Below are positions 35,921 through 45,183 of a DNA stretch of 64,000 nucleotides, piece by piece. The position numbers and the translations under genes are program-made. The stretch lies in the NCBI GenBank assembly GCA_016712715.1, contig JADJQM010000001.1, positions 682,001-746,000 of the forward strand, in the 5' to 3' direction. This DNA comes from Rhodospirillaceae bacterium. Its GTDB lineage: Bacteria; Pseudomonadota; Alphaproteobacteria; Dongiales; Dongiaceae. Within the stretch, counting starts at the first letter, position 1. The number at the start of each line of letters is the position of its first letter. A model generated the notes under the pieces. That model made no database searches. It was not told the origin of the DNA and saw only the letters and a list, made by a program, of their open reading frames with translations.

Positions 35921-38332
35921 TCAGTGGGTAACGATGCCACCAACCTCGTCTTCGCCGTCCTTTTTGACGGTGTGGTCGACTTCAGGCGGTTCGACCCATT
36001 CGATCGGCACCAGAGGATTGACCAGCGCGTTCTTCAACACCTCGTCAACCACCTGCACCGGAATGATCTGCATGCCTTTTTTCACATTCTCGGGGATGTC
36101 GGCAAGATCCTTTTCATTCTCGCTGGGAATGAGCACCGTCTTGATGCCGGCACGCAACGCCGCCAGCAGCTTTTCCTTCAAGCCGCCGATCGGCAGCACG
36201 CGACCGCGCAAGGTCACTTCGCCGGTCATCGCCACGTCGCGGCGCACCGGATTGCCGGTGAGCACGGAGACGATGGTGGTGACCATGGCGATACCCGCCG
36301 ACGGGCCGTCCTTGGGCGTCGCCCCTTCGGGCACGTGGACGTGAATGTCCTTGCGGTTGAACAGCGTCGGCTTGATGCCGAATTCAACCGCGCGGGACTT
36401 CACGAAGGATTCGGCGGCCTGCACCGATTCCTTCATCACGTCGCCGAGCTTGCCGGTGGCGATGACGCGGCCCTTGCCGGGCACTGTCACAGCCTCGATG
36501 GTCAGGATCTCGCCGCCGACTTCCGTCCAGGCGAGACCGGTGGTGACGCCGACCATGTCGGTGAGCTCGGCTTCGCCGTAGCGGAACTTGCGCACACCCG
36601 CATATTTGCCGAGGTTGCGGCGGTTGATCGTCACCTTCTTGAGATTCTTCATCAGAATCTCTTTGATCGACTTGCGCGCGAGATTGGCGATCTCACGCTC
36701 GAGGCTGCGGACGCCGGCTTCGCGCGTGTAATAGCGCACGAGGTCGCGGATGGCATCTTCCGACAGCACCCATTCGCCCTTCTTCAGGCCGTGGTCCTTG
36801 ATCTGCTTGGGCAGCAAGTGGCGCATGGCAATCTCGACCTTCTCATCCTCGGTGTAGCCGGGGATGCGGATGATCTCCATACGGTCGAGCAAAGGCTGCG
36901 CCATGCGCAGGCTGTTGGCCGTCGTGATGAACATGACATCCGAGAGATCGTAATCGACCTCCAGGTAATGGTCGTTGAAGTTCACGTTCTGCTCAGGGTC
37001 GAGGACCTCGAGCAATGCCGATGAGGGATCTCCCCGGTAATCAGAGCCGAGCTTGTCGATCTCATCCAGCAGGAACAGCGGATTTGACGACTTCGCCTTC
37101 TTCATCGCCTGGATGACCTTGCCCGGCATCGAGCCGATATAGGTGCGACGGTGACCGCGGATTTCCGCTTCGTCCCGCACGCCGCCGAGGCTGATGCGCG
37201 AGAAAGTGCGGCCCGTGGCGCGCGCGATCGATTTGCCGAGCGAGGTCTTGCCGACGCCGGGAGGACCGACGAGGCACAGGATCGGCCCCTTGATCTTCTT
37301 CTGGCGCTGCTGGACGGCCAAGTATTCAAGGATGCGCTCCTTGACCTTCTCGAGGCCGTAATGGTCTTCGTTGAGGACCTTCTCGGCGAGCTTGACGTCG
37401 CGCTTCACCTTGGTCGGCTTGTTCCATGGAATGGACAGCAGCCAATCGAGGTAGTTGCGCACGACGGTGGCTTCCGCCGACATCGGGCTCATGGTACGAA
37501 GCTTCTTCACTTCGGCCAGGGCCTTTTCCATCGCCTCTTTCGAGAACTTGGTCTTCTTGATGCGGTCTTCGATTTCGGCCACTTCGTCGCGGCCTTCCTC
37601 GCCCTCGCCGAGCTCCTTCTGAATGGCCTTCATCTGCTCATTCAAATAGTACTCGCGCTGGGTCTTCTCCATCTGGCGCTTCACACGGCTGCGGATGCGC
37701 TTCTCGACCTGGAGCACGCCGATCTCGCCTTCCATGAAGGCATAAACCTTCTCCAGGCGCTCGGCGACCGTGCCGCATTCCAGGATTTCCTGCTTCTCGG
37801 GGATCTTGAGCGCGAGATGCGAGGCCACCGTGTCGGCAAGCTTCGCCGGGTCTTCGATCTGGTTGATCGAGACCAGCACTTCCGGCGGGATCTTCTTGTT
37901 GAGCTTGATGTACTGCTCGAACTGGGAGACGACCGAGCGCGCGAGCGCCTCGATCTCCTTGCCCTCGATCGGGCCGTCGACGATCACCGCGGCCTCGGCC
38001 ACGAAGAAGGAGTCATTGTCGACGAATTTGGTGATGCGGGCGCGCTGGCCGCCTTCGACCAGCACCTTCACGGTGCCGTCGGGCAGCTTCAGCAATTGGA
38101 GCACCGTGCCGACCGTGCCCACTTCATAGATGTCGCCGGCGCCGGGATCGTCTTGCGCTGCGTTCTTCTGCGTCGCGAGCAGGATCTGCTTGTCGTCCTT
38201 CATGACGTCTTCGAGGGCGCGCACGGATTTCTCGCGGCCAACGAAGAGCGGCACGATCATGTGGGGAAACACCACGATGTCGCGCAACGGCAGGACGGGG
38301 TAATTCTGGGTCTTCACTGGGGTGTCAGACAT
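35921..38332 (-). CDS. lon: ATP-dependent protease La (Lon)
   Basis: An 803-residue cytoplasmic AAA+ serine protease that degrades misfolded and regulatory proteins. The N-terminal substrate domain starts YPVLPLRDIVVFPHMIVPLF; Walker A GPPGVGKTS is at 356-364, followed by ISLGGVRDEAEIRGHRRTY and the Walker B LFLLDEIDK; the catalytic Ser-Lys dyad lies in PKDGPSAGIAM and the later LGGLKEKLLAA-type segment. Length is normal for LonA. It is followed by hupB. No clpX is next to it; the upstream gene here is a RatA-like gene beyond a 369-base gap. Confidence 0.97.
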   Translation of the reverse strand: MSDTPVKTQNYPVLPLRDIVVFPHMIVPLFVGREKSVRALEDVMKDDKQILLATQKNAAQDDPGAGDIYEVGTVGTVLQLLKLPDGTVKVLVEGGQRARITKFVDNDSFFVAEAAVIVDGPIEGKEIEALARSVVSQFEQYIKLNKKIPPEVLVSINQIEDPAKLADTVASHLALKIPEKQEILECGTVAERLEKVYAFMEGEIGVLQVEKRIRSRVKRQMEKTQREYYLNEQMKAIQKELGEGEEGRDEVAEIEDRIKKTKFSKEAMEKALAEVKKLRTMSPMSAEATVVRNYLDWLLSIPWNKPTKVKRDVKLAEKVLNEDHYGLEKVKERILEYLAVQQRQKKIKGPILCLVGPPGVGKTSLGKSIARATGRTFSRISLGGVRDEAEIRGHRRTYIGSMPGKVIQAMKKAKSSNPLFLLDEIDKLGSDYRGDPSSALLEVLDPEQNVNFNDHYLEVDYDLSDVMFITTANSLRMAQPLLDRMEIIRIPGYTEDEKVEIAMRHLLPKQIKDHGLKKGEWVLSEDAIRDLVRYYTREAGVRSLEREIANLARKSIKEILMKNLKKVTINRRNLGKYAGVRKFRYGEAELTDMVGVTTGLAWTEVGGEILTIEAVTVPGKGRVIATGKLGDVMKESVQAAESFVKSRAVEFGIKPTLFNRKDIHVHVPEGATPKDGPSAGIAMVTTIVSVLTGNPVRRDVAMTGEVTLRGRVLPIGGLKEKLLAALRAGIKTVLIPSENEKDLADIPENVKKGMQIIPVQVVDEVLKNALVNPLVPIEWVEPPEVDHTVKKDGEDEVGGIVTH

Positions 38333-38701
38333 GATCGATTCTTGCGCCTTTCTCGATAAGCGACAGAGTATCCCTGGGACCTACGACCCGCAACCGGCGC
38401 TGCCGTTAGCCTCACTCGTTCGAGCACGTGACGTAAGCGGCGCACCGTGCTGCGAACTCTCGGGAAAATACTGCCCTTCGGTTAACAATTTGGGCAACCG
38501 TTAACGCGCATTCAAGTGCCATTGTCGCGATGCGGCAGCCCGTTGAAAACATGGCGCTATTTCTACGCAATAATCGGGCCTGCGGCGCTGGCCCTGCGCG
38601 ACTCCGTCGCAGGCATGCGGTTAAGCGATTGCAAATATCCTTTAAGAACAAGGGGGAATGTCGCCGGGCTGGGCTGTGACCTCAGCGCGGATTCGGGCAG
38701 A
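38333..38701. other. Intergenic region upstream of lon; no gene seen
   Basis: These 369 bases hold no convincing ORF. GGTTAAC...GTTAACGC around 38477-38506 forms a small inverted repeat and may lie in the lon promoter. No heat-shock promoter could be fixed by eye. Confidence 0.45.
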
Positions 38702-39154
38702 TTACCGCTGGCCAGGGCCATAAAGCTCGCGCGCGCGGCTCTCGAATGCCGCCACCATGCGCTTTACTGCCTCATGAAACAGCACGCCGATCAATTTCTG
38801 CAGCATGATGTTCTTGAACTCGAATTCGAGATAGAAGCCGATCCGGCACTGGCCGTCGCCGGTATCTGCGAAGGTCCAGTGATTCTTGAGGTAGCGGAAC
38901 GGGCCGTCGACGAACTCGACATCGATGCGCATCTCCGGCCGGTTGAGCCAGACCTTGCTGGTGAATTTCTCGCGCACCATTTTGAAGCCGATCATGAGAT
39001 CGGCCAGGATCATGTCGTCGCGCTGTTCGCGGATGCGGGCGCCGGTGCACCAGGGCAGGAATTCGGGATATTTGCCGACATCGGCCACCAGATCGAAGAT
39101 CTGGTCCGGGCGATAGGGGAACAGCCGTTCCTCGGTATGAACGCGGGCGGTCAT
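38702..39154 (-). CDS. RatA/Coq10-like START-domain protein
   Basis: A 150-residue protein of the coenzyme-Q-binding (Coq10/RatA) family: RPDQIFDLVADVGKYPEFLPW near the N-terminus (family hallmark) and FEFKNIMLQKLIGVLF near the end. In mitochondria and bacteria this fold binds ubiquinone; the E. coli member was also called a ribosome-association toxin. It follows lipA by 12 bases, a common alphaproteobacterial pairing, and is probably the last gene of the pyruvate-dehydrogenase/lipoate operon. Confidence 0.88.
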   Translation of the reverse strand: MTARVHTEERLFPYRPDQIFDLVADVGKYPEFLPWCTGARIREQRDDMILADLMIGFKMVREKFTSKVWLNRPEMRIDVEFVDGPFRYLKNHWTFADTGDGQCRIGFYLEFEFKNIMLQKLIGVLFHEAVKRMVAAFESRARELYGPGQR

Positions 39155-39166
39155 GTCAGGTCTTTA

Positions 39167-40114
39167 TCAGCTCGCCGCGGCCAGCTGTGCTTCACGCGCG
39201 GCGCGCAATCGCTGGAAATCGTCGCCGGCATGGTGCGAGGAGCGCGTGAGTGGCGAGGAGGCTACCAACAGGAATCCCTTCCCCTGCCCCATCCGCTGCA
39301 TCTGCCGGAATTCATCGGGTGTGACAAAGCGGTCGACATGGTGATGCTTGCGTGTGGGCTGCAGATACTGGCCGATGGTCATGAAATCGACCTCGGCCGC
39401 GCGGAGATCGTCCATCACCTGGCCAACCTCCTCCAGCGTTTCGCCAAGTCCCACCATGATGCCGGACTTGGTGAAGAGCGAGGGGTTGATCTCCTTGGCG
39501 CGGTTCAAGAGCCGCAGCGAGTTGTAATAGCGGGCGCCGGGACGCACCTGGCGATAGAGACGCGGCACGGTTTCGAGATTGTGATTGAAGACGTCGGGGG
39601 CCGCGTTGGCGACGATCTCGATCGAGCGCGGCTTCTTGAGGAAATCCGGCGTCAGCACCTCGATCGTGGTCGTGGGCGTGAGGTCGCGGATGCGCCGGAT
39701 GGTTTCGGCAAAGTGGGCAGCACCACCATCCTCGAGATCGTCACGGTCGACGGAGGTGATGACGATGTGCTTGAGCCCCAAAGCCGCGCAGGCTTCGGCA
39801 ACATGGGCCGGCTCATGGGGATCGAGCTTGTCGGGGCGCCCGGTCGCCACATTGCAGAAGGCGCAGGCGCGGGTGCAGACCGAGCCCAGGATCATCACCG
39901 TCGCATGCTTCTGCGACCAGCATTCGCCGATATTGGGGCAGGCCGCTTCCTCGCACACGGTGTTGAGGCCGAGCTTGCGCATAAGCGCGCGGGTGTTGTT
40001 GTACTCTTCGCCACCCGGGGCCCGGACGCGGATCCAGTCCGGCTTGCGCAGGATGGGCGTGTCCGGACGCTTGGCTTTCTCCGGGTGGCGAAGGATGGGC
40101 GTGGTCTCGGTCAA
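39167..40114 (-). CDS. lipA: Lipoyl synthase
   Basis: A 315-residue radical-SAM enzyme that inserts two sulfurs into octanoyl-protein to make lipoyl groups, needed by the dehydrogenase complex encoded upstream. The auxiliary cluster cysteines are in CEEAACPNIGEC and the radical-SAM cluster is CTRACAFC; the C-terminal SSPLTRSSHHAG carries the conserved serine ligand. The family N-terminus RHPEKAKRPD is reached only from a TTG start at 40114, so TTG is taken as the start. Confidence 0.96.
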   Translation of the reverse strand: MTETTPILRHPEKAKRPDTPILRKPDWIRVRAPGGEEYNNTRALMRKLGLNTVCEEAACPNIGECWSQKHATVMILGSVCTRACAFCNVATGRPDKLDPHEPAHVAEACAALGLKHIVITSVDRDDLEDGGAAHFAETIRRIRDLTPTTTIEVLTPDFLKKPRSIEIVANAAPDVFNHNLETVPRLYRQVRPGARYYNSLRLLNRAKEINPSLFTKSGIMVGLGETLEEVGQVMDDLRAAEVDFMTIGQYLQPTRKHHHVDRFVTPDEFRQMQRMGQGKGFLLVASSPLTRSSHHAGDDFQRLRAAREAQLAAAS

Positions 40115-40127
40115 ATCAATCTCTCAG

Positions 40128-40358
40128 CTAGAACGCATCTTCGGAACGGGCGCGCCGCTCGACCGGCCAGGTCGAAAAGGCGAAGCCCCAGAGCATGATC
40201 AAGTTCAGGAGCGGTACGAACACGGTCAATGTCCACCAGCCCGAATAGCCGGCCTTCTTGATGATCTTAACGTAGGGGATCATCATGACGGCGACAACGA
40301 GCAGCCAGAGGATGACCACAAAAAAGTGGAAACCCGAGAAATCAGCTTGTGGCTCCAT
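40128..40358 (-). CDS. Small membrane protein
   Basis: A 76-residue protein with two hydrophobic helices (FFVVILWLLVVAVMMIPY and WWTLTVFVPLLNLIMLWGFA) joined by KIIKKAGYSG. The KAGYSGWW-type turn and PLLN segment resemble small inner-membrane proteins of the DUF805/DUF5684 kind. It sits between lpdA and lipA in the dehydrogenase operon and is probably co-transcribed. Function unknown. Confidence 0.7.
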   Translation of the reverse strand: MEPQADFSGFHFFVVILWLLVVAVMMIPYVKIIKKAGYSGWWTLTVFVPLLNLIMLWGFAFSTWPVERRARSEDAF

Positions 40359-40374
40359 AGTTCAACTCCCCCAA

Positions 40375-41775
40375 TCAGATATGGATGGCCCGGCCATAGG
40401 CGGCCAGCACCGCTTCGTGCATCGTTTCGGAAATGGTCGGATGCGGGAAGACAGTGTGCAACAATTCGGCCTCGGTTGTCTCCAGCGTTCGCGCAATAGT
40501 GTAGCCCTGGATGAGCTCGGTCACCTCGGCGCCGATCATGTGGGCGCCCAGCAACTCGCCGGTCTTGGCGTCGAACACGGTCTTGACCATACCTTCGGGT
40601 TCACCGAGGGCAATCGCCTTGCCGTTGCCGATGAAGGGGAAGCGGCCGACCTTGACCTCGTGCCCCTTGTCCTTGGCGGCCTGTTCGGTGAGGCCGACCG
40701 AGGCCACCTGCGGCATGCAATAGGTGCAGCCGGGGATGTTGGCCGTGTTGAGGGGATGCACGTCTTTGACACCCGCGATCTTCTCGACGCAGATGACGCC
40801 TTCATGGCTCGCCTTATGGGCCAGCCAGGGCGCGCCAGTGAGATCGCCGATGGCATAGACGCCCGGCTCGCCGGTGAAACCGTAGCCATCGGTGAGGATA
40901 TGGGTCTTCTCGACCTTCACCTTGGTGCCTTCGAGGCCGAGATTCTCGACATTGCCGACGATGCCGACGGCGAGGATGACGCGGTCGACGGTGATGTCCT
41001 GGGTCTTGCCGCCGACCTCAATGGTCGCGGTGACGTTGTCGGCGCCCTTCTTCAGCGCCTTCACATTGGCGCCGGTCATGATCTTCATGCCCTGCTTCTC
41101 GAACGCCTTCTGGGCGAAGGCCGAAATCTCGGCATCCTCGACGGGGAGGATGCGCGGCATGACCTCGACCACCGTCACCTCGGCACCGAGATTGCGGTAG
41201 AAGCTCGCGAACTCGATGCCGATGGCACCGGACCCCACCACCAGCAAAGATTTCGGCATGACCTTGGGCACCATCGCCTCGCGATAGGTCCAGATCAGTT
41301 TGCCGTCGGGCTCGAGGCCGGGGAAGCTGCGGGCGCGGGCGCCGGTCGCGAGAATGATGTTCTTGGCGGCGATGTCGGCAACCGGCTTGCCGTCCTTCTC
41401 GACCTTCACCTTGCCGGCGCCGGCGAGCTTGGCGTGGCCGTCGAAGACCGTGACCTTGTTCTTCTTGAGGAGATGCTTCACGCCGCCCGAGAGCTGGCCG
41501 GCCACTTTCCGCGACCGGTCGACGATCTTGGCAAGGTCAAAGGTGACGCCGGTCGCCGAGAATCCATAGGCATCGGCATGCTTCAGCAGATGCCCAACCT
41601 CGGCCGAGCGCAGCAATGCCTTGGTCGGGATGCAACCCCAGTTGAGGCAGATACCGCCCAGGTTTTCGCGCTCGACCACCGCGACCTTGAGGCCGAGCTG
41701 GGCGCCGCGGATCGCCGCCACATAGCCGCCGGGTCCACCACCGATCACGACGAGGTCGAAGTTATTGTCCGTCAT
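40375..41775 (-). CDS. lpdA: Dihydrolipoyl dehydrogenase (E3)
   Basis: A 466-residue flavoenzyme that reoxidises lipoyl groups of the pyruvate dehydrogenase complex. It has the FAD motif VVIGGGPGGYVAAIRGAQLG, the redox-active disulfide GGICLNWGCIPTKAL, the NAD-binding VGSGAIGIEFASFYRNLG, and the C-terminal catalytic His-Glu in HTVFPHPTISETMHEA. The ATG at 41775 starts at the usual N-terminus. It is downstream of pdhC, separated by two small cysteine-motif genes. Confidence 0.96.
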   Translation of the reverse strand: MTDNNFDLVVIGGGPGGYVAAIRGAQLGLKVAVVERENLGGICLNWGCIPTKALLRSAEVGHLLKHADAYGFSATGVTFDLAKIVDRSRKVAGQLSGGVKHLLKKNKVTVFDGHAKLAGAGKVKVEKDGKPVADIAAKNIILATGARARSFPGLEPDGKLIWTYREAMVPKVMPKSLLVVGSGAIGIEFASFYRNLGAEVTVVEVMPRILPVEDAEISAFAQKAFEKQGMKIMTGANVKALKKGADNVTATIEVGGKTQDITVDRVILAVGIVGNVENLGLEGTKVKVEKTHILTDGYGFTGEPGVYAIGDLTGAPWLAHKASHEGVICVEKIAGVKDVHPLNTANIPGCTYCMPQVASVGLTEQAAKDKGHEVKVGRFPFIGNGKAIALGEPEGMVKTVFDAKTGELLGAHMIGAEVTELIQGYTIARTLETTEAELLHTVFPHPTISETMHEAVLAAYGRAIHI

Positions 41776-41801
41776 AGCGCGAATCCCTCTTATTGGGCCT
41801 C

Positions 41802-42155
41802 TTATTGGGCGGGCAGTTCCTGGAGGCAGGCCAGTTCGGTCGCATCGATATAGGTCTCCGGCACGTTGCCCGGCGTAATCTTGCCGGCAACGGCATGGGT
41901 CTCGATGATGCGCTCGACGGCACAGCCACAAATCTCGGTCATCTCGGCGGGCTGCAGGGCCCGGTTCATCTGCGCCTGCTTCACGATGTCGGGCAGGCCC
42001 AGCTTGCAGCCCAATGTCATCGCCTTCACCAGCTCGGCGCGTGCTGCCGGCGCCGATATGTCAATCTCGCGCTGCATGGCCCAGACGAAGGTCAGGGCGA
42101 CAATGACGATGGTCGCCACGATGGCGATAAGCAGATAGCGGGCAACCTTCCTCAT
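41802..42155 (-). CDS. Small membrane-anchored protein with C-x25-CxC-x31-C motif
   Basis: A 117-residue protein with one N-terminal membrane anchor (LLIAIVATIVIVALTFVWAM) and a periplasmic domain. The domain carries a single Cys, then CGC 26 residues later, then a last Cys 32 residues on. The same spacing pattern is seen in the gene just upstream (42172-42507), so the two are probably distant paralogues. I do not recognise the family. Its place between pdhC and lpdA, all on one strand, implies co-transcription with the dehydrogenase complex. Confidence 0.65.
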   Translation of the reverse strand: MRKVARYLLIAIVATIVIVALTFVWAMQREIDISAPAARAELVKAMTLGCKLGLPDIVKQAQMNRALQPAEMTEICGCAVERIIETHAVAGKITPGNVPETYIDATELACLQELPAQ

Positions 42156-42171
42156 GCGATGCGCGGCAACC

Positions 42172-42507
42172 TTACTTGCCCTTGCAGCGGTCGAAATGTG
42201 GTTTCATCTTCGAGGCTACCGGCTCCTTGGTGGCGTCGTTGGCGAATGAAATGATCTCCTTGGGATCGAGATAGCTCACCACCGCCTGCGAGGTGCAGCT
42301 GCAATAGCGGTCGATGCCTTCCTTGATGGCTGGCTGCGAGGTGTCGAGATTCATGCTCTTGGCATCAGCTTCCATGCCGGCCACACATTCCTGCGCGAAG
42401 AAGTCGAAGAACTGCTTTTCGAGCGGTGGGCGCAGGCTGTCGGCCAGCGCAATATCTGACCCGGCCAGCAGCATCAATACGGCGAAGACAAATTTCCGCA
42501 CGATCAC
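42172..42507 (-). CDS. Small secreted protein with C-x27-CxC-x36-C motif
   Basis: A 111-residue exported protein (signal peptide cut near IALADS). It contains ECVAGMEADA, then YCSCTSQAV, then a terminal FDRCKGK. This repeats the Cys layout of its downstream neighbour without the membrane anchor. The start is a GTG overlapping the pdhC stop as GTGA, so it is translationally coupled to the E2 gene. It could be a redox, metal-binding or folding factor; I do not know the family. Confidence 0.65.
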   Translation of the reverse strand: MIVRKFVFAVLMLLAGSDIALADSLRPPLEKQFFDFFAQECVAGMEADAKSMNLDTSQPAIKEGIDRYCSCTSQAVVSYLDPKEIISFANDATKEPVASKMKPHFDRCKGK

Positions 42508-43793
42508 ACCAGCATGCCGAGCGGGTTTTCGATGAGCCGCTTGAAGGCGGCAAGGAATTCGGCGCCCGTCGCCCCGTCGACCACGCGGTGATCGACCGAA
42601 AGCGTGCAGGTCATCACATTAGCGACGGCAAGCTGGCCCTTGCGTACCACCGCGCGCTCCTCGCCGGCGCCGACCGAGAGGATGCAGGCCTGGGGCGGGT
42701 TGATGATGGCGCTGAAATCCTTGATCCCGAACATGCCGAGATTTGAAACCGAGAAGCTGCCGCCGGTATATTCCTCCGGCTTCAGCTTGCCCTGCTTGGC
42801 GCGGCCGGCCAGTTCCTTGATAGCACCCGAAAGGTCGGAGAGGCGGCGCGTGTCCGCGTTCCTGAGGATCGGCGTGATGAGACCCCCCGGAATGGCAACC
42901 GCCACCGAGATGTCGGCCGATTTGTACATCTTGACGCCGTCATCGGACCAGGAGGCATTGGCGGTGGGCACCTGGATGAGCGCCAGCGCGCAAGCCTTGA
43001 TGACGAAGTCGTTGACCGAGAGCTTGTAGGCGCGGGGGCCTTCCTTGGGCGCGCCGGCATTGATCTCTTCGCGCATTTTCAGCAGCCGGTCGATCTCGCA
43101 ATCGACCGTGAGATAGAAATGCGGCACGAACTGCTTCGATTCCTGGAGGCGCCGCGCGATGGTCTTGCGCATCGAGGTGTGCGGCACGAGATCGAAATCC
43201 GGTTCGCCGAATTGCGGCGTGCCGGCGATGGCAGGTGCTGATGCGGGCGCCTTGGCGGTGGCAGCGGCCGGCGCTGGCTTCGCGGCACCTTTGGGCGCAC
43301 CGGCAAGATCGGCCATAACAATGCGGCCGTTGGGACCGGAACCGGTGATGGTCGCAAGATCGATGCCCTGCTGTTCGGCCACGCGCCGCGCGAGCGGACT
43401 GGCGACGATGCGGCCGCCGGCATTGGGTACCGATGCGGGCTGTTTCGCGGCCGGGGCAGCTTCAGCTTTTGCCGGTGCGGCAGCGGGTGCTGCAGCAGCA
43501 GGCGCAGGCTTTGCGGCAGCAGGCGCGGCACTCACCGCACTTGCATCCTCGCCCTCTTCCACCAGCACGGCGATGACGTCGTTAACTTTCACGCCCTGGG
43601 CACCGCCGGGGACGATGATCTTGGCCAGCGTGCCTTCATCGACGGCTTCCACTTCCATGGTCGCCTTGTCGGTTTCGATCTCGGCCAGGATGTCGCCGGC
43701 CTTGACCGCGTCACCCTCTTTCTTCAACCAACGCGCAAGATTGCCTTCCGTCATGGTCGGCGACAGGGCGGGCATCAGGATATTGATCGGCAT
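42504..43793 (-). CDS. pdhC: Pyruvate dehydrogenase E2 (dihydrolipoyl acetyltransferase)
   Basis: A 429-residue core subunit. A lipoyl domain (residues 1-80, lysine in EIETDKATMEVEAVDEG), an Ala/Pro-rich linker, the peripheral-subunit-binding domain (VASPLARRVAEQQGIDLATI), a second linker and the catalytic domain ending in TLSVDHRVVDGATGAEFL, with the HxxxDG active site. It transfers acetyl groups from lipoate to CoA. It lies 15 bases downstream of pdhB. Confidence 0.96.
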   Translation of the reverse strand: MPINILMPALSPTMTEGNLARWLKKEGDAVKAGDILAEIETDKATMEVEAVDEGTLAKIIVPGGAQGVKVNDVIAVLVEEGEDASAVSAAPAAAKPAPAAAAPAAAPAKAEAAPAAKQPASVPNAGGRIVASPLARRVAEQQGIDLATITGSGPNGRIVMADLAGAPKGAAKPAPAAATAKAPASAPAIAGTPQFGEPDFDLVPHTSMRKTIARRLQESKQFVPHFYLTVDCEIDRLLKMREEINAGAPKEGPRAYKLSVNDFVIKACALALIQVPTANASWSDDGVKMYKSADISVAVAIPGGLITPILRNADTRRLSDLSGAIKELAGRAKQGKLKPEEYTGGSFSVSNLGMFGIKDFSAIINPPQACILSVGAGEERAVVRKGQLAVANVMTCTLSVDHRVVDGATGAEFLAAFKRLIENPLGMLV

Positions 43794-43808
43794 CAGACCC
43801 TCCCCTTC

Positions 43809-45167
43809 TTAGCGGTAGCAGACGCGCTTGGCGGCATCGACAACCCAGTCGGGCTGCGGCAGCGAGAGCTTTTCGAGGTTGGCGGCGTAGGGCAGCGGCA
43901 CGTCGGCGCCGTGCACGCGGGCAACCGGCGCATCGAGATCATCAAACGCCAGTTCCATCATCAGTGCCGACAGTTCGGAACCGATGCCGGCAAAGGGCCA
44001 GCCTTCCTCGACCGAGACGAGGCGGTTGGTCTTCTTGACAGACGCAACGATGGTGTCGGTGTCGAGCGGGCGGATGGTGCGCAGATCGATGACTTCCGCC
44101 TCGATCCCGTCCTTGGCGAGGATGTCGGCAGCGGCGAGCGCCGTCCCCACCATCTTCGAGAAGGCGGTGATGGTGACATGCTTGCCCGGACGTACGATAC
44201 GCGCCTTGCCGATCGGCACGACGAATTCGGGATCGGTCGGCACCTCGAAGGATTGCCCGTAGAGCATTTCATTTTCGAGGAAGATGATCGGGTTGGGATC
44301 GCGGATCGCCGATTTGAGCAGGCCCTTCGCATCGGCCGCCGAATAGGGTGAGACGACCTTGAGGCCCGGGCAATGGGCGTACCAGCTCGCATAGCATTGC
44401 GAATGCTGGGCGCCGACACGGGACGCCGCGCCATTGGGGCCGCGGAAAACGATCGGGCAACCCATCTGGCCGCCGGACATGTAGAGCGTCTTGGCGGCCG
44501 AGTTGATGATGTGGTCGATCGCCTGCATGGCGAAGTTGAAGGTCATGAATTCGACGATCGGACGCAGGCCGCCGAAGGCAGCACCCACACCCAGACCGCC
44601 GAAGCCGTGTTCGGTGATCGGCGTGTCGATGACGCGCTTGGGGCCGAACTCCTCGAGCAAGCCCTGGCTCACCTTGTAGGCGCCCTGATATTCAGCGACT
44701 TCTTCGCCCATCAGGAACACTTTGGGATCGCGGCGCATTTCCTCGGCCATCGCATCGCGCAAAGCTTCGCGCACGGTATGGGTCGCGGTGGCACCGGTAT
44801 ATTCCGGTTCGGCGGCAGCGGATTTCACGATGGCGGGCGCTGCGACCTGGGATGGTGCCGCCGCAGCCGGGGCGGCTGCTGCTTGCGGTGCCGCCTTGGC
44901 GGCTGGTGAGGCACCCGCCGCTTCGTCTTCGCCGCGCAGGATGGCGATCGGCGCGTTGACGGCGACATTCTCGGTCCCGGCTTCGACCAGGATCTTTTCC
45001 AAGATGCCTTCGTCGACGGCTTCCACTTCCATGGTCGCCTTGTCGGTCTCGATCTCAGCCAGGATATCGCCGGGCTTCACGGAATCGCCGGCCTTCTTAA
45101 GCCATTTGGCCAGCTTGCCCTCGGTCATGGTGGGCGACAGTGCGGGCATCAGAATCTCGGTGGGCAT
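43809..45167 (-). CDS. pdhB: Pyruvate dehydrogenase E1 beta subunit with N-terminal lipoyl domain
   Basis: A 452-residue subunit. Residues 1-80 are a lipoyl domain (EIETDKATMEVEAVDEG) and an Ala-rich linker leads to the transketolase-like E1 beta body (TVREALRDAMAEEMRRDPKV; GEEVAEYQGAYKVSQGLLEEFG). The extra lipoyl domain on E1 beta is characteristic of alphaproteobacteria. The ATG at 45167 restores the MPTEILMPALSPTM start shared with E2. It follows pdhA by 16 bases. Confidence 0.95.
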   Translation of the reverse strand: MPTEILMPALSPTMTEGKLAKWLKKAGDSVKPGDILAEIETDKATMEVEAVDEGILEKILVEAGTENVAVNAPIAILRGEDEAAGASPAAKAAPQAAAAPAAAAPSQVAAPAIVKSAAAEPEYTGATATHTVREALRDAMAEEMRRDPKVFLMGEEVAEYQGAYKVSQGLLEEFGPKRVIDTPITEHGFGGLGVGAAFGGLRPIVEFMTFNFAMQAIDHIINSAAKTLYMSGGQMGCPIVFRGPNGAASRVGAQHSQCYASWYAHCPGLKVVSPYSAADAKGLLKSAIRDPNPIIFLENEMLYGQSFEVPTDPEFVVPIGKARIVRPGKHVTITAFSKMVGTALAAADILAKDGIEAEVIDLRTIRPLDTDTIVASVKKTNRLVSVEEGWPFAGIGSELSALMMELAFDDLDAPVARVHGADVPLPYAANLEKLSLPQPDWVVDAAKRVCYR

Positions 45168-45183
45168 ATGAGCTCCTTCCCCT

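Noticed and set aside
38516..40198. Long plus-strand open frame of 560 codons over lipA and the RatA-like gene
   Set aside because: It is antisense to two clearly conserved genes and has no ribosome site or family features; such frames are common in GC-rich DNA.
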